Shown piece after piece: positions 18,077 through 27,483 of a stretch of DNA of 64,000 nt. The stretch spans positions 3,782,001 to 3,846,000 of the forward strand of contig NZ_FXBL01000004.1 in assembly GCF_900177325.1 (NCBI RefSeq), given 5' to 3'. Below the pieces are notes generated by a model that saw nothing but the letters and a program-made list of their open reading frames with translations, was not told the origin of the DNA and did no database searches. The translations under genes and the position numbers were made by a program. Numbering within the stretch: the stretch's first letter is position 1; the number at the start of each line of letters is the position of its first letter. Origin of the DNA: Mesorhizobium australicum (GTDB lineage Bacteria > Pseudomonadota > Alphaproteobacteria > Rhizobiales > Rhizobiaceae).

Positions 18077-18817
18077 ATGCTGATCCTCGCAGGTCTCGGC
18101 AATCCCGGCGCGCAGTACCAGAACAACCGGCACAATGCCGGCTTCATGGCGGCGGACGCGATAGCCCGCCGCCATTCCTTTTCTCCCTGGACGAAGAAGT
18201 TCCATGGCCTCGTCGCCGAAGGCACGCTCGGCGGCGAGAAGGTGCTCCTCATCAAGCCGCAGACCTTCATGAACCTCTCCGGCCAGTCGGTCGGCGAGGC
18301 GATGCGGTTCTACAAGCTCTCCCCCTCCGACGTGGCCGTGCTCTACGACGAGCTCGACCTCGCGCCCGGCAAGGTGCGGGTGAAGGTGGGCGGCGGCGCG
18401 GGCGGCCACAACGGGATCCGTTCGCTCGATCAGCACATCGGCAATGCCTACCGGCGCGTCAGGATCGGAATCGGCCATCCGGGCGTGAAGGAACTGGTGC
18501 ACGGCTACGTGCTGGGCGACTTCGCAAAAGCCGACCAGGCATGGCTCGAGCCGCTGATGGACGCGATCGGCGAGAACGCCCCGTTGCTGGCCAAGGGCGA
18601 CGACAACTCCTTCATGAACAAGCTGGCGCTCGCCGTGCCGGGCGCCTCGAAGGGCGACGGCCACGCCGCGAAGGCGGCCAGGACGGGTGAGGATGCCGGC
18701 AAGGCAAAGGGCGTCAGCCACATCCGCCAGGCTCGGCCGCAGCAGCCGGCCGTCAAGCTCCCCGAATCCGGCCCGATGGCGGCGATGCTGAAGAAGCTGT
18801 TCGGCAAGGAGGAGTGA
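18077..18817 (+). CDS. pth: Peptidyl-tRNA hydrolase
   Basis: 246 residues. It releases peptides from drop-off peptidyl-tRNA. Catalytic motifs are GLGNPG near the start, NRHNAGF with the catalytic His near residue 20, [28 protein letters not shown] and [10 protein letters not shown]-terminal extension of about 45 residues (Lys/Ala-rich, then [10 protein letters not shown]) exceeds the approximately 195-residue core and is usual in rhizobia. The end overlaps the ribosome-binding region of the next gene. Confidence 0.96.
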   Translation: MLILAGLGNPGAQYQNNRHNAGFMAADAIARRHSFSPWTKKFHGLVAEGTLGGEKVLLIKPQTFMNLSGQSVGEAMRFYKLSPSDVAVLYDELDLAPGKVRVKVGGGAGGHNGIRSLDQHIGNAYRRVRIGIGHPGVKELVHGYVLGDFAKADQAWLEPLMDAIGENAPLLAKGDDNSFMNKLALAVPGASKGDGHAAKAARTGEDAGKAKGVSHIRQARPQQPAVKLPESGPMAAMLKKLFGKEE

Positions 18818-18818
18818 C

Positions 18819-19364
18819 GTGAACCAAGAGCAGCTTCACGAGCGGATTAAGAAGATCCGCGACGAGTATGTCGAGAGGGAATTGGAGCCAGCAATCGCTC
18901 GACTCTCTGCAAAGTCGCCTAATCCGAATAGGCCTGAAGTCAAGTTTGGGGAGATCGATGGCGTTTACAAGGGACTGGCCGCAGTAGATTGGGCTGAGAG
19001 CGGACCAGAGTTCCACGCAACTGTGGTTGCTGGCTATGTGCGAGTAAGCTTCCCTCCGATGACGGCCGACTATCGGCAGATGTCCCTGGAAATCGCACCT
19101 TTTCATTGGGATTCTCTCTCGATTGAATTCGAGAAGGACACAGTCGGTCAGTCACGTTTCGAGCAATGGTTCGATCGTTGGTTCGACATCGATGACGAGC
19201 GAGTAAGCGACGGGGGAGTGTCGGGTATCATTCACTCTGCCATCGTTGAACCGAAACGCATCTCGCTCGATATGGGCTCCGCTCCCAGCGACGCTTTGTT
19301 TGAACTGCTGGACGTTCTTCGCGAGTCAGGCGTCAAACAAGCAAGACTCGGCCCTTCCGAGTAA
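18819..19364 (+). CDS. Unknown protein of atypical base composition between pth and ychF
   Basis: 181 residues, soluble and acidic with a charged N-terminus (NQEQLHERIKKIRDEYVERE) and no signal peptide or membrane segment. It starts at a GTG (18819) one base after the pth stop, with a strong AAGGAGG site. Its codons are visibly less GC-rich than those of pth and ychF (many AAG/GAA/ATT/TTT choices), and pth and ychF are usually direct neighbours in this group; both suggest acquisition. The sequence ends in ARLGPSE. No family was recognised; an immunity-like or accessory protein is only a guess. Confidence 0.75.
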   Translation: MNQEQLHERIKKIRDEYVERELEPAIARLSAKSPNPNRPEVKFGEIDGVYKGLAAVDWAESGPEFHATVVAGYVRVSFPPMTADYRQMSLEIAPFHWDSLSIEFEKDTVGQSRFEQWFDRWFDIDDERVSDGGVSGIIHSAIVEPKRISLDMGSAPSDALFELLDVLRESGVKQARLGPSE

Positions 19365-19466
19365 CACCCGGCACGCAATGGTAACCAACAGTCGGGGGTT
19401 GACGATCGTCGATCCTTTCGCCCATAGCCCTGACCAAATTCTCGCTTCCTGACAGGACTGTCCCCC

Positions 19467-20570
<1,104 letters not shown>

Positions 20571-20638
20571 CGCCTCGGCCGGCCGGTTGATGCGCGGGAT
20601 GTGGTCTTTCGGCGGCCCAATACGACAGGATGCCTGGG

Positions 20639-20678
20639 CCAGGACGGCGACGTGCTGCTGTTCAAGCTCAACACCTGA
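20639..20678 (+). pseudogene. Remnant copy of the ychF C-terminus
   Basis: The downstream copy of the ychF end is in a frame that has no start and keeps the natural TGA. It lies just before the YiiX-type gene. Confidence 0.7.
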
Positions 20679-20707
20679 GTGATATGAAGCTCCAGGGGGC
20701 TTGTTTC

Positions 20708-21574
20708 ATGGTGGGTGTGGGAGGATGGGCGGCGAGTCTTCTTCGCCGTGCGATGATCGCGACAGCCGCGCTGGCACTCGTCGCGCTGCTGTCCGCTTGC
20801 GCCAGCGATCCGGTACACATGCGGACGGGCGCCAAATGCTGCGCCGACGCCGAGCGACAGCCGCATTGGCTGGTTGCCGTGATCGAACCCGCCGCCCCTG
20901 CCATCGGCCAGGTCATCGGGCGCATCAGCTGGCGCTCCGGCTATCTGTCCGAGCCAGCCATTCAGGCCCGGATCGTAGCAAGCCTCCAGCCCCTCGACCT
21001 CGTCTTCGTCAGCTCGAAAGGCCGACTGTCGGGTCACACGATCCCGGGTCTGTTCCAGCACGCCGCGATCTATCTCGGCACCGAACGGGAGCTGCGGGCG
21101 CTGGGCATGTGGTCGCATCCCAGCGTCATGCCTCATCGCGACGCGATCCGGCGCGGCGCGATCTTCATCGAGGCCGACATGAAGGGCGTCCACCTGTCGC
21201 CGCCTTCGGTCGTGCTCAACACGGATCGCGCCGTGACGTTGCGGCCGCGCATCGCCACGCCCGGCTGGCGGCAGCGCGCGGTGGCAACGCTCTTCGATGA
21301 ACTTGGCAAGCGTTTCGACTTCAATTTCGACGCCGGCCGGTCGGACCGGCTGTTCTGCGTGGAACTCGCCTGCCGCGCGATGCCGGAGCTGCGCCTGTCC
21401 CGGAACATGGCCTATGGCCGCGAAACAATCATTCCGGACCGCGCCGTCTACGAGGCCGCGCGCGGCCATCCGAGGCTTCGGTTCGTCGACTACGTCGCCG
21501 GCGACGGCCGCGGCGTGCGCCGTCCCGGCCGTGAGACGCTGCGCGACGACGTCGCGGGCATTTGGCCCGGATAG
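20708..21574 (+). CDS. YiiX/YebB-type NlpC/P60-like lipoprotein
   Basis: 288 residues. The N-terminus is a lipoprotein signal peptide with lipobox LLSAC (Cys31). The body resembles the permuted papain-fold YiiX/YebB hydrolases: LDLVFVSSKG, then LFQHAAIYLG with candidate catalytic H118, and RLFCVELACRA with the candidate nucleophile Cys. Members cleave amide or lipid ester bonds in or near the envelope. The ATG at 20708 is chosen because AGGGGG lies 8 bases upstream; an in-frame ATG at 20684 and an open frame back to 20630 overlap the ychF repeat. The substrate is unknown. Confidence 0.75.
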   Translation: MVGVGGWAASLLRRAMIATAALALVALLSACASDPVHMRTGAKCCADAERQPHWLVAVIEPAAPAIGQVIGRISWRSGYLSEPAIQARIVASLQPLDLVFVSSKGRLSGHTIPGLFQHAAIYLGTERELRALGMWSHPSVMPHRDAIRRGAIFIEADMKGVHLSPPSVVLNTDRAVTLRPRIATPGWRQRAVATLFDELGKRFDFNFDAGRSDRLFCVELACRAMPELRLSRNMAYGRETIIPDRAVYEAARGHPRLRFVDYVAGDGRGVRRPGRETLRDDVAGIWPG

Positions 21575-21731
21575 CCGACCGTCGCGCCATTGGCGGCTTG
21601 GCGAGTTGACCATGACAGGTCGTGGGACTAAGCCTGCCGGCGTCCGGGCGGAACGGTCGGCGTCGTATCGATTTCGATCCCCTTGACCGACTGTCTCGTC
21701 CAATCACCAACAGCTCCAGACAGAAGGATGC

Positions 21732-22712
21732 ATGACGATGATCCGGACCTTCGTGCTGGAAAACGACCGCCTTGTCGGCGTGGACGTGTCCGACCCACGC
21801 ACTGGCGACGCGGCCTGGCTCGATCTGTTCAACCCGACCAAGGAAGAAGAGCTCTTGGTCGAAAGCCTGCTCGGGCTCGCGCTGCCGACGCGCGAGGAGA
21901 TGGAGGAGATCGAGATCTCGAGCCGGCTCTATGTCGAGGACGGCGCCTATTTCATGACGGCGACGGTGCCGGCCTATGTCGAGGGCGGAGCGCCGGAGAT
22001 CTCTCCCGTCACCTTCATCCTCGCGGGCAAGAAGCTGGTGACGATCCGCTATCATGAGCCTCGCGCCTTCAAGACCTTCCCGCAACGCGCGGAAAAGGCG
22101 TCGACCGGATGTACCGGCGGAGACACGATCCTGATCACGCTGCTGGAGGCGATCGTCGACCGGCTGGCCGACATCCTCGAACGCGCGAGCCGCGACGTCG
22201 AGACGATCTCCCGCGATATCTTCGAGGCCCGCTCCAAGAAGGCCTCGAGCCGCAGCCGGGACTTCCAGGCGCTGCTGAAGGCGATCGGACAGAAGGAGGA
22301 TCTCGCGTCGAACCTGCGCGACAGCCTGCTCTCGCTCCAGCGACTCGCCGGCTTCCTCGCCCACGCCGCGACCACGATCAAGACCACGAAGGATGTCCGG
22401 GCCCGCATCAAGACCGTCTCGCGCGACATCCTCTCGCTGGCCGATCACACGACGTTCCTGTCGCAGAAGATCAACTTCCTGCTCGACGCGACGCTCGGCA
22501 TGATCTCGATCGAGCAGAACGCGATCATCAAGATTTTCTCCGTCGCTGCCGTCGTCTTCCTGCCGCCCACGCTCGTCGCCTCGATCTACGGCATGAACTT
22601 CGAGGTGATGCCGGAACTCGGATGGAGCTTCGGCTATCCATGGGCGCTCGGCCTGATGGTCCTGTCGGCGATCCTGCCGTTCCTCTGGTTCCGGAGCAAA
22701 GGCTGGCTGTGA
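21732..22712 (+). CDS. corA: CorA-family magnesium/divalent cation transporter
   Basis: 326 residues. A large cytoplasmic N-terminal domain with long helices is followed by two C-terminal membrane segments. The CorA signature is YGMNFE after the first (IKIFSVAAVVFLPPTLVASI). The short basic tail (RSKGWL) is typical. The ATG at 21732 has AAGGA upstream; a second Met lies two codons later. It is probably a single-gene unit between the YiiX-type gene and the MaoC pair. Confidence 0.93.
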   Translation: MTMIRTFVLENDRLVGVDVSDPRTGDAAWLDLFNPTKEEELLVESLLGLALPTREEMEEIEISSRLYVEDGAYFMTATVPAYVEGGAPEISPVTFILAGKKLVTIRYHEPRAFKTFPQRAEKASTGCTGGDTILITLLEAIVDRLADILERASRDVETISRDIFEARSKKASSRSRDFQALLKAIGQKEDLASNLRDSLLSLQRLAGFLAHAATTIKTTKDVRARIKTVSRDILSLADHTTFLSQKINFLLDATLGMISIEQNAIIKIFSVAAVVFLPPTLVASIYGMNFEVMPELGWSFGYPWALGLMVLSAILPFLWFRSKGWL

Positions 22713-22806
22713 GGCCCGCGCCTGGTACAAGCAATTACCTCGCAGGTGCTTGCAAGCAGCGGGCGATCGGTCCAGAACCGTTTCGACTTGAACAGGTTTC
22801 GGCGCG

Positions 22807-23271
22807 ATGAACGGCAAGACATGGACCTTTGACGACCTTGAGGTCGGAGGCACGATCAGGCTCGGCGAGAAGACCGTCACGGCCGCCGAGATCATCGAAT
22901 TCGCCTCCGAATTCGACCCGCAGGCCTTCCATCTCGACGAGGAGGCCGGCAAGGCGTCGATCCTCGGCGGGCTGTCGGCCTCGGGCTGGCATTCCTGCGC
23001 GATGTTCATGCGCATGATGTGCGACGGCTTCATCCTCGACTCGACCTCGCAGGGCGCGCCCGGCGTCGAATATGTCCGCTGGAAGAAGCCGGTGCTGGCC
23101 GGCGACACGCTGACCGGCCAGTGCACCGTGCTTGCCAAGCGCGAATCCAAGTCCAAGCCCGGGCTCGGCTTCGTCACCGTGAAGAGCACGATGTCGAACC
23201 AGCGCGGCGAAACCGTGCTGGAACTGGAAAACACCGGCATGTTCCTGACGCGGGAGGCGGCGAGCGCATGA
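22807..23271 (+). CDS. MaoC-family (R)-hydratase-like protein
   Basis: 154 residues, a single hot-dog fold. The hydratase-2 motif is readable as FASEFDPQAFHLDEEAG followed by SASGWHSCAMFMRM, with the Asp and His of the catalytic dyad in place. The C-terminal half carries VEYVRWKKPVLAGDTL. The last bases overlap the start of a second MaoC gene in an ATGA. The pair probably forms a heterodimer acting on an enoyl-CoA; the pathway is not evident. Confidence 0.88.
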   Translation: MNGKTWTFDDLEVGGTIRLGEKTVTAAEIIEFASEFDPQAFHLDEEAGKASILGGLSASGWHSCAMFMRMMCDGFILDSTSQGAPGVEYVRWKKPVLAGDTLTGQCTVLAKRESKSKPGLGFVTVKSTMSNQRGETVLELENTGMFLTREAASA

Positions 23272-23741
23272 GCCTGGACGAGTATTTCGGCGTCGGCGAG
23301 ACGACTGTTCTCGGCACCCACCTGTTCGAGCCGCAGGCAATCAAGGATTTTGCCAGGAAGTTCGACCCGCAGCCCTTCCACCTCGACGAGAAGGCGGCCG
23401 AGAAGAGCGTGTTCGGCCGGCTCTGCGCCTCGGGCTGGCACACCGCCGCGGTGTGGATGAAGAAGAACGTCGAGACGCGGATGGACACGGAGCCGCGTCG
23501 CTGGACGGGCCCCGACCCGAAGCCGGTGTTCGGCCCCTCCCCGGGCATCCGTAACCTCCGCTGGCTGAAGCCGGTCTATGCCGGCGAGACGATCACCTTC
23601 ACCCGCACCGGCGTCGATCACCGCCCTGTCGCCTCGCGCCCCGGCTGGCGCCTGCTCACCATCCGGGCCGAGGCCTTCGACAGCACCGGCGATAAGGTGA
23701 TCGAGTTCGACAGTTCGGTCCTGGTGCAGACGGAATTCTGA
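23268..23741 (+). CDS. MaoC-family protein, second of a pair
   Basis: 157 residues, homologous to the preceding gene: FARKFDPQPFHLDEKAA then LCASGWHTAAVWMKK, and IRNLRWLKPVYAGETI. It retains the Asp and His. An insertion (TEPRRWTGPDPKPVFGPSPG) distinguishes it. Translation is coupled to the first gene by a 4-base overlap. In eukaryotes and actinobacteria paired MaoC halves are fused; here they remain separate. Confidence 0.88.
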   Translation: MSLDEYFGVGETTVLGTHLFEPQAIKDFARKFDPQPFHLDEKAAEKSVFGRLCASGWHTAAVWMKKNVETRMDTEPRRWTGPDPKPVFGPSPGIRNLRWLKPVYAGETITFTRTGVDHRPVASRPGWRLLTIRAEAFDSTGDKVIEFDSSVLVQTEF

Positions 23742-23762
23742 GCGGAACCACGAAGGCGATCC

Positions 23763-24461
23763 GTGGACCGCGGCCCTGAACTGCTGCTGCTTCATGCCCT
23801 GCCGCTGGACAGGTCGATGTGGACGGGACAGATGGGCCTGCTGCCGGGCGCGACACAGGCGCCCAATCTCTACACCCTCGGCGGTGACCTTCCGGCCTGG
23901 GCGGCGTCTGCCCTTGCGACGATGCGCGGCGACAGGATCGTCGTGGCGGGCTGCTCCGTCGGCGGGTCCTGCGCGCTCGAGGTCGCCAGGCTCGCGCCCG
24001 AGCGCGTCGCCGCGCTGGTGCTGATCGGCACCAAGGCGGAGCACCGCCCGGACCCCGAATTGCACGCCGCCGCGCTGGCGATGCTGGACGACGGGCGGGT
24101 GGACGCCGCGTGGCAGACGTTCTGGCAACCGCTGTTCTCTACGGCCACGCCGGCTCATGTCGTCGAATCCGCACGCCGCTGCGCGCTGGCTCAGCCGCCG
24201 TCCGACCTCGCGCGCGGCGTGACCGCCTTTCATACTAGGGATAGCCGCACCGACGTGCTGGCCGGATTCGGCGGCCCGATCGCCATCGTCACCGGCGCCG
24301 AGGACACCGCGCCGGGCCTCGCGACAAGCGAAAGGCAGACGCGGATGGCCCGCGACGGCAGCCTGCATGTCATTCCCGACTGCGGCCACTATGTGCCGCT
24401 GGAACGCCCGGGCGAGATCAATGCGATCCTGCGCGATGTGATTGCGTCGATCGCGCGGTAG
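23763..24461 (+). CDS. Alpha/beta hydrolase
   Basis: 232 residues. The nucleophile elbow is AGCSVGGSCAL (Ser near residue 65), a late acidic residue lies in VTGAEDTAPG and the catalytic His is in IPDCGHYVPLE. It starts at a GTG at 23763, 21 bases after the second MaoC gene, so it probably belongs to the same transcript. The N-terminal LLLLHALPLDRSMW fits the oxyanion-hole region. Substrate unknown; an esterase or thioesterase working with the MaoC pair is possible. Confidence 0.82.
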   Translation: MDRGPELLLLHALPLDRSMWTGQMGLLPGATQAPNLYTLGGDLPAWAASALATMRGDRIVVAGCSVGGSCALEVARLAPERVAALVLIGTKAEHRPDPELHAAALAMLDDGRVDAAWQTFWQPLFSTATPAHVVESARRCALAQPPSDLARGVTAFHTRDSRTDVLAGFGGPIAIVTGAEDTAPGLATSERQTRMARDGSLHVIPDCGHYVPLERPGEINAILRDVIASIAR

Positions 24462-24465
24462 GAGA

Positions 24466-24552
24466 CCTCCTTCTCCCCGTTCACGGGGGAAAGATCCCCG
24501 AAGGGCGGATGAGGGGCAGCGCGAGCTTTCGAAGGGTGGGCACTGCCCCTCA
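24466..24552. repeat. Interspersed palindromic repeat, single unit
   Basis: A stretch with TTCTCCCCGTTCACGGGGGA and GGCGGATGAGGGGC. TGAGGGGCAG (24510-24519) is repeated in inverse as CTGCCCCTCA (24543-24552). It resembles the CCTTCTCCCCG/GGGGAGAAGG family found again at 33961-34120 and 54106-54238. The gap 24462-24797 (336 bases) is made up of this unit and the next doublet, and no gene is seen in it. Confidence 0.6.
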
Positions 24553-24557
24553 CCGCC

Positions 24558-24712
24558 GTCATTCCGGGTCCGCGTAGCGGAGCCCGGAACCCAGCGCGCC
24601 AACGCCTGCGCACTGCCCTGATCCACAATCCGACATGGTCGCGACGGTCGACGAACTGCTTGCTTGCCCGGCGCTCTGGATTCCGGGTTCCGCTGCGCGG
24701 CCCCGGAAAGAC
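24558..24712. repeat. REP-like inverted doublet, family A
   Basis: A 37-base unit at 24558-24594 (core TTCCGGGTCCGCGTAGCGGA) is repeated in inverted orientation at 24676-24712 with about 84 percent identity. Each unit is itself a hairpin (TTCCGGG with CCCGGAA, inner TCCGC with GCGGA). The spacer is 81 bases. The doublet lies in a convergent intergenic gap. Such units are abundant in rhizobial genomes. Confidence 0.8.
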
Positions 24713-24797
24713 GGGCATGCGAAATTGTCCTCCCCTTTTGAGGGAAGGCCGATCTCATCTGCGATGACGCTGCGATCAGGGGCACGACACGTGCTTT

Positions 24798-25256
24798 TCA
24801 GGACGTGTCGCAGAACTCGACCGGTACGGCGGCGGATATGGCGCGCCTTTCGATGAGCGCGCCCAGGCCGTGGATCGCCCCGCCCTCATTGCCGGCCTCG
24901 TCGGACGCCTGCCCCCGGTGCAGGAACGACAGCCGGCACAGCTGCGCCGCCACCGCCTGCATGTAGAGCCCGAATGCCCTGAGCGAATCGGCAAGGTCCT
25001 CCGCATCGAAGGGAGTGCTGCCGAAGCCGGCCGGCATCGGGACGGGCGTCCAGGGTCTGCGGGCGAAACTACGGAGCGTGCCTTCGACATAGGCGCTCAG
25101 CAGCGTATTCGCCTGCCAGGCGGCCCACAGCACGCACCAGCGGACCCAGAACGAGCGACCGGCGGCCTGTTCGGCCATGTCGGCGATCGAGAAGAGGCGC
25201 ATGACGATCCTCGCCATCTCCGCCTGTTCCCTCCCCGCCTTCGCCCTCCAGCCCAT
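24798..25256 (-). CDS. Unknown protein flanked by repeat doublets
   Basis: 152 residues if translated from the ATG at 25256 (GGGAG 6 bases upstream). In-frame Mets at 25217 and 25202 are alternative starts; the last has GAGG upstream. It contains SFWVRWCVLWAAWQANTLLSA, an amphipathic or hydrophobic helix, and FDAEDLADSLRAFGLYMQAV. It has no catalytic motif, signal peptide or recognised family. Its amino acid make-up and the lack of any rival frame suggest it is real. REP-like doublets lie on both sides. Confidence 0.6.
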   Translation of the reverse strand: MGWRAKAGREQAEMARIVMRLFSIADMAEQAAGRSFWVRWCVLWAAWQANTLLSAYVEGTLRSFARRPWTPVPMPAGFGSTPFDAEDLADSLRAFGLYMQAVAAQLCRLSFLHRGQASDEAGNEGGAIHGLGALIERRAISAAVPVEFCDTS

Positions 25257-25437
25257 CGCCGGCTCCCGTTTGACCTGACATAGTGTCGGGCATGCTGGAG
25301 GGGTGGGGATGGAAAAATTTGACGGGCCAACAGGAACAAGGGGTTAGCAGAAAACGGATGGAAATCGATCCATCGGATGGATGTCGCTGAACTGACCGCC
25401 GGGGCCTCTCTCAAGACAGCGCTCGCCCCTCGCGCGA

Positions 25438-25582
25438 CGTCATCCCGGCGACCGGAGGTCAGCCGGGATCGATTGACCTTGGCGGGTTGGCGCTGATCCT
25501 TTTCTTGCGACCGTTGGGTGTTTTCAGCGCGTAACCGGAGAGAAGAATAGATCCCGGCTGACCTCCGGTCGCCGGGATGACG
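25438..25582. repeat. REP-like inverted doublet, family B (perfect 33-bp arms)
   Basis: The 33-base arm at 25438-25470 and its exact reverse complement at 25550-25582 are separated by 79 bases. Each arm is also a hairpin (ATCCCGGC with GCCGGGAT, inner GACC with GGTC). The surrounding gap 25257-25697 (441 bases) holds no recognisable gene; the rest shows nothing further. Confidence 0.9.
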
Positions 25583-25697
25583 ATCGCGTGGGAGAAGAGT
25601 TGCGCAGGGCGGGCGTAACAGCGGTTGGCCGGCAAGGACCATGCAACAGGGCGGAGGGGCACAGGGCCATTCGCCCCTCTCGCCCTCGATTTCACCC

Positions 25698-26849
25698 CTA
25701 TCTCTCCGGCCATGTCCAGGCAGGCCGGTCCGCCGCGTCCACCACGGTCTCGCCGAGCGACTTGGTGAAGTCGTGGCGCAGCGCGCCGGCGTCGTGCAGC
25801 GCGTCGGCGAGCGTGGCGTCGTGCGTCACGACGACGACCTGGCAGGTCTTCGACGCCTCGCCGATCAGCCGTGCGAGCGGCGGCAGGAGGTCGGTGTGGA
25901 GGCTGGTTTCCGGCTCATTGAGCACCATCAGACCGGGTGGTCGTGGGGTCATCAGCGCGGCAAGCAGCAGCAGGTAGCGGAGCGTTCCGTCGGAGAGCTC
26001 GGCCGCCTTCAGCGGACGCAGCAGACCGTGCTGCCGCATCAGCAGTTCGAAGCGGCCGGCGGACTCTTCTATTCGAAGCTCCGCGCCCGGAAATGCATCG
26101 TCCGCCGCCTGCGCCAGCCCCTTCGGGTCGCCGATCTCGCGGATCGTCTGCAGCGCCGCGGCGAGATCGGACCCGTCGGCGCTGAGCGCGGTTGTCCGCG
26201 TGCCCGGCCGGGCGACCCTCGCCGGCGCGTCGGCATCGGTGCGGAAATGGTCGTAGAAGCGCCATGCCCGCATGCGCTCGCGCAGGAGCAGCAATTCCGG
26301 CAGGCCACGCGGATCGGCGGCATGCGTCATCATGCTGTCGAAGGGCGCAAGCAGGCTGGTCAGCGTCGAGCGCCGGCCGGACTCGTCCAGAACCGTGACG
26401 GCTGGCCCCGAGCGGGTGGCGAAGGCATTGCGCCTGCTCAGCATCTCGCCTGCCCAGACCGCTTCGGCCTTGATCTCCGGATCGAGGTTGAACATCGAGG
26501 CCGACGGGATCGGCAGGCCGAGATCGATGGCGTAGCCATAATCGTCCGAGGCGAAGCCGAGTTTCAAACTGACCGGGTTCTGGCGGCTGGTGCCCTGGAT
26601 CGCCTGGACGCCTTGCCGCATGCCGCGCGAGAACTGCTCCGGTCCCGCCCACAATGTCGACTGAAGCCCGCCTTCGGCTGCGAGCGAGGATATGACGTTG
26701 CCCTGCGCGACATCGGCCAGCAGCCGCAGCGCCTTGTAGAAGCTCGACTTGCCGGTGCCGTTGCGGCCTGTGACGACGGTCAGCTGCTCGAGCGGCAGCA
26801 CGAGGTTACGGATTGAGCGGTAGCCGGCGATGGCAAGGGTGTGGATCAT
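25698..26849 (-). CDS. AAA ATPase of the RecF/OLD-like type
   Basis: 383 residues. Walker A is GRNGTGKSS at about residues 28-36. A signature-like LSDGTLRYLLLLAAL precedes Walker B in GLMVLNEPETSLHTDLL, and the H-loop is VVVTHDATLADAL. This is the AAA_21/DUF2813-type ABC-like ATPase, without the long coiled coil of SMC proteins and without a TOPRIM domain. Such stand-alone ATPases sometimes belong to defence modules, but no nuclease partner gene is adjacent. The ATG at 26849 starts directly with MIHTLAIAGYRSI. Confidence 0.88.
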   Translation of the reverse strand: MIHTLAIAGYRSIRNLVLPLEQLTVVTGRNGTGKSSFYKALRLLADVAQGNVISSLAAEGGLQSTLWAGPEQFSRGMRQGVQAIQGTSRQNPVSLKLGFASDDYGYAIDLGLPIPSASMFNLDPEIKAEAVWAGEMLSRRNAFATRSGPAVTVLDESGRRSTLTSLLAPFDSMMTHAADPRGLPELLLLRERMRAWRFYDHFRTDADAPARVARPGTRTTALSADGSDLAAALQTIREIGDPKGLAQAADDAFPGAELRIEESAGRFELLMRQHGLLRPLKAAELSDGTLRYLLLLAALMTPRPPGLMVLNEPETSLHTDLLPPLARLIGEASKTCQVVVVTHDATLADALHDAGALRHDFTKSLGETVVDAADRPAWTWPER

Positions 26850-26894
26850 GACCGGTGCGCCCTGCCCTGGAAATCCGAAGACCTCTGTAGTCCG

Positions 26895-27440
26895 TCAATG
26901 CCCCTCGAACGACACCAGCGTCCGCACATTCACGCCCAGCGCTTCGAGCTTCTTCCGTCCGCCGAGGTCGGGCAGGTCGATGACGAAGCAGGCGGCGACG
27001 ATGTCCGCGCCCATCTGCTTCAGCAGCTTCACCGCACCCTCTGCCGTGCCACCGGTGGCGATCAGGTCGTCGACCAGGATGACTTTCTCGCCGGGCTGCA
27101 CGGCGTCGGTGTGCATCTCCATCTCGTCGACGCCATATTCGAGCGAGTAGGCGACGCGCACGGTGGTGTGCGGCAGCTTGCCCTTCTTGCGGATGGGGAC
27201 GAAGCCGCTGGAGAGCTGGTGCGCCATCGCGCCGCCGAGGATGAAGCCACGCGCCTCGATGCCGGCGATCTTGGCGACACCGGTGCCGGAATAGGGGTGC
27301 ACCAGCTCGTCGACGGCGCGGCGGAAGGCGCGCGCGTCGCCGAGCAGCGTGGTGATGTCGCGGAAAAGGATGCCGGGCTTCGGATAGTCCGGGATCGTGC
27401 GGATCGCGGACAGGAGCGTCTGTTCGAGCGTGGAGTTCAT
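26895..27440 (-). CDS. apt: Adenine phosphoribosyltransferase
   Basis: 181 residues. It converts adenine and PRPP to AMP. Motifs are [34 protein letters not shown], and the PRPP-binding [14 protein letters not shown]. The ATG at 27440 gives the standard N-terminus ([20 protein letters not shown]). It lies downstream of the cytochrome bc1 operon on the same strand, an order shared by several rhizobia, with a small prepilin-peptidase-like gene inserted between. Confidence 0.96.
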   Translation of the reverse strand: MNSTLEQTLLSAIRTIPDYPKPGILFRDITTLLGDARAFRRAVDELVHPYSGTGVAKIAGIEARGFILGGAMAHQLSSGFVPIRKKGKLPHTTVRVAYSLEYGVDEMEMHTDAVQPGEKVILVDDLIATGGTAEGAVKLLKQMGADIVAACFVIDLPDLGGRKKLEALGVNVRTLVSFEGH

Positions 27441-27483
27441 GCGCGGGCGATGGTCCGTTGAGGGCAGGATTGCATAGTCGGTA

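Noticed and set aside
16157..18721. Open minus-strand frame continuing upstream of the LysR gene through ribH, rplY and pth
   Set aside because: It runs antisense to three well-supported genes and a riboswitch. Its residues are shadow-like, and only the first 298 codons from 16156 look like protein.
24466..25582. Clustered repeats considered as a CRISPR array
   Set aside because: Repeats are inverted pairs of differing families, not regularly spaced direct repeats, and no cas gene is near.
25698..26849. ATPase considered as part of an anti-phage defence system
   Set aside because: No nuclease, TOPRIM, reverse transcriptase or other effector gene is adjacent. The neighbours are apt and an unknown gene across a 441-base gap.
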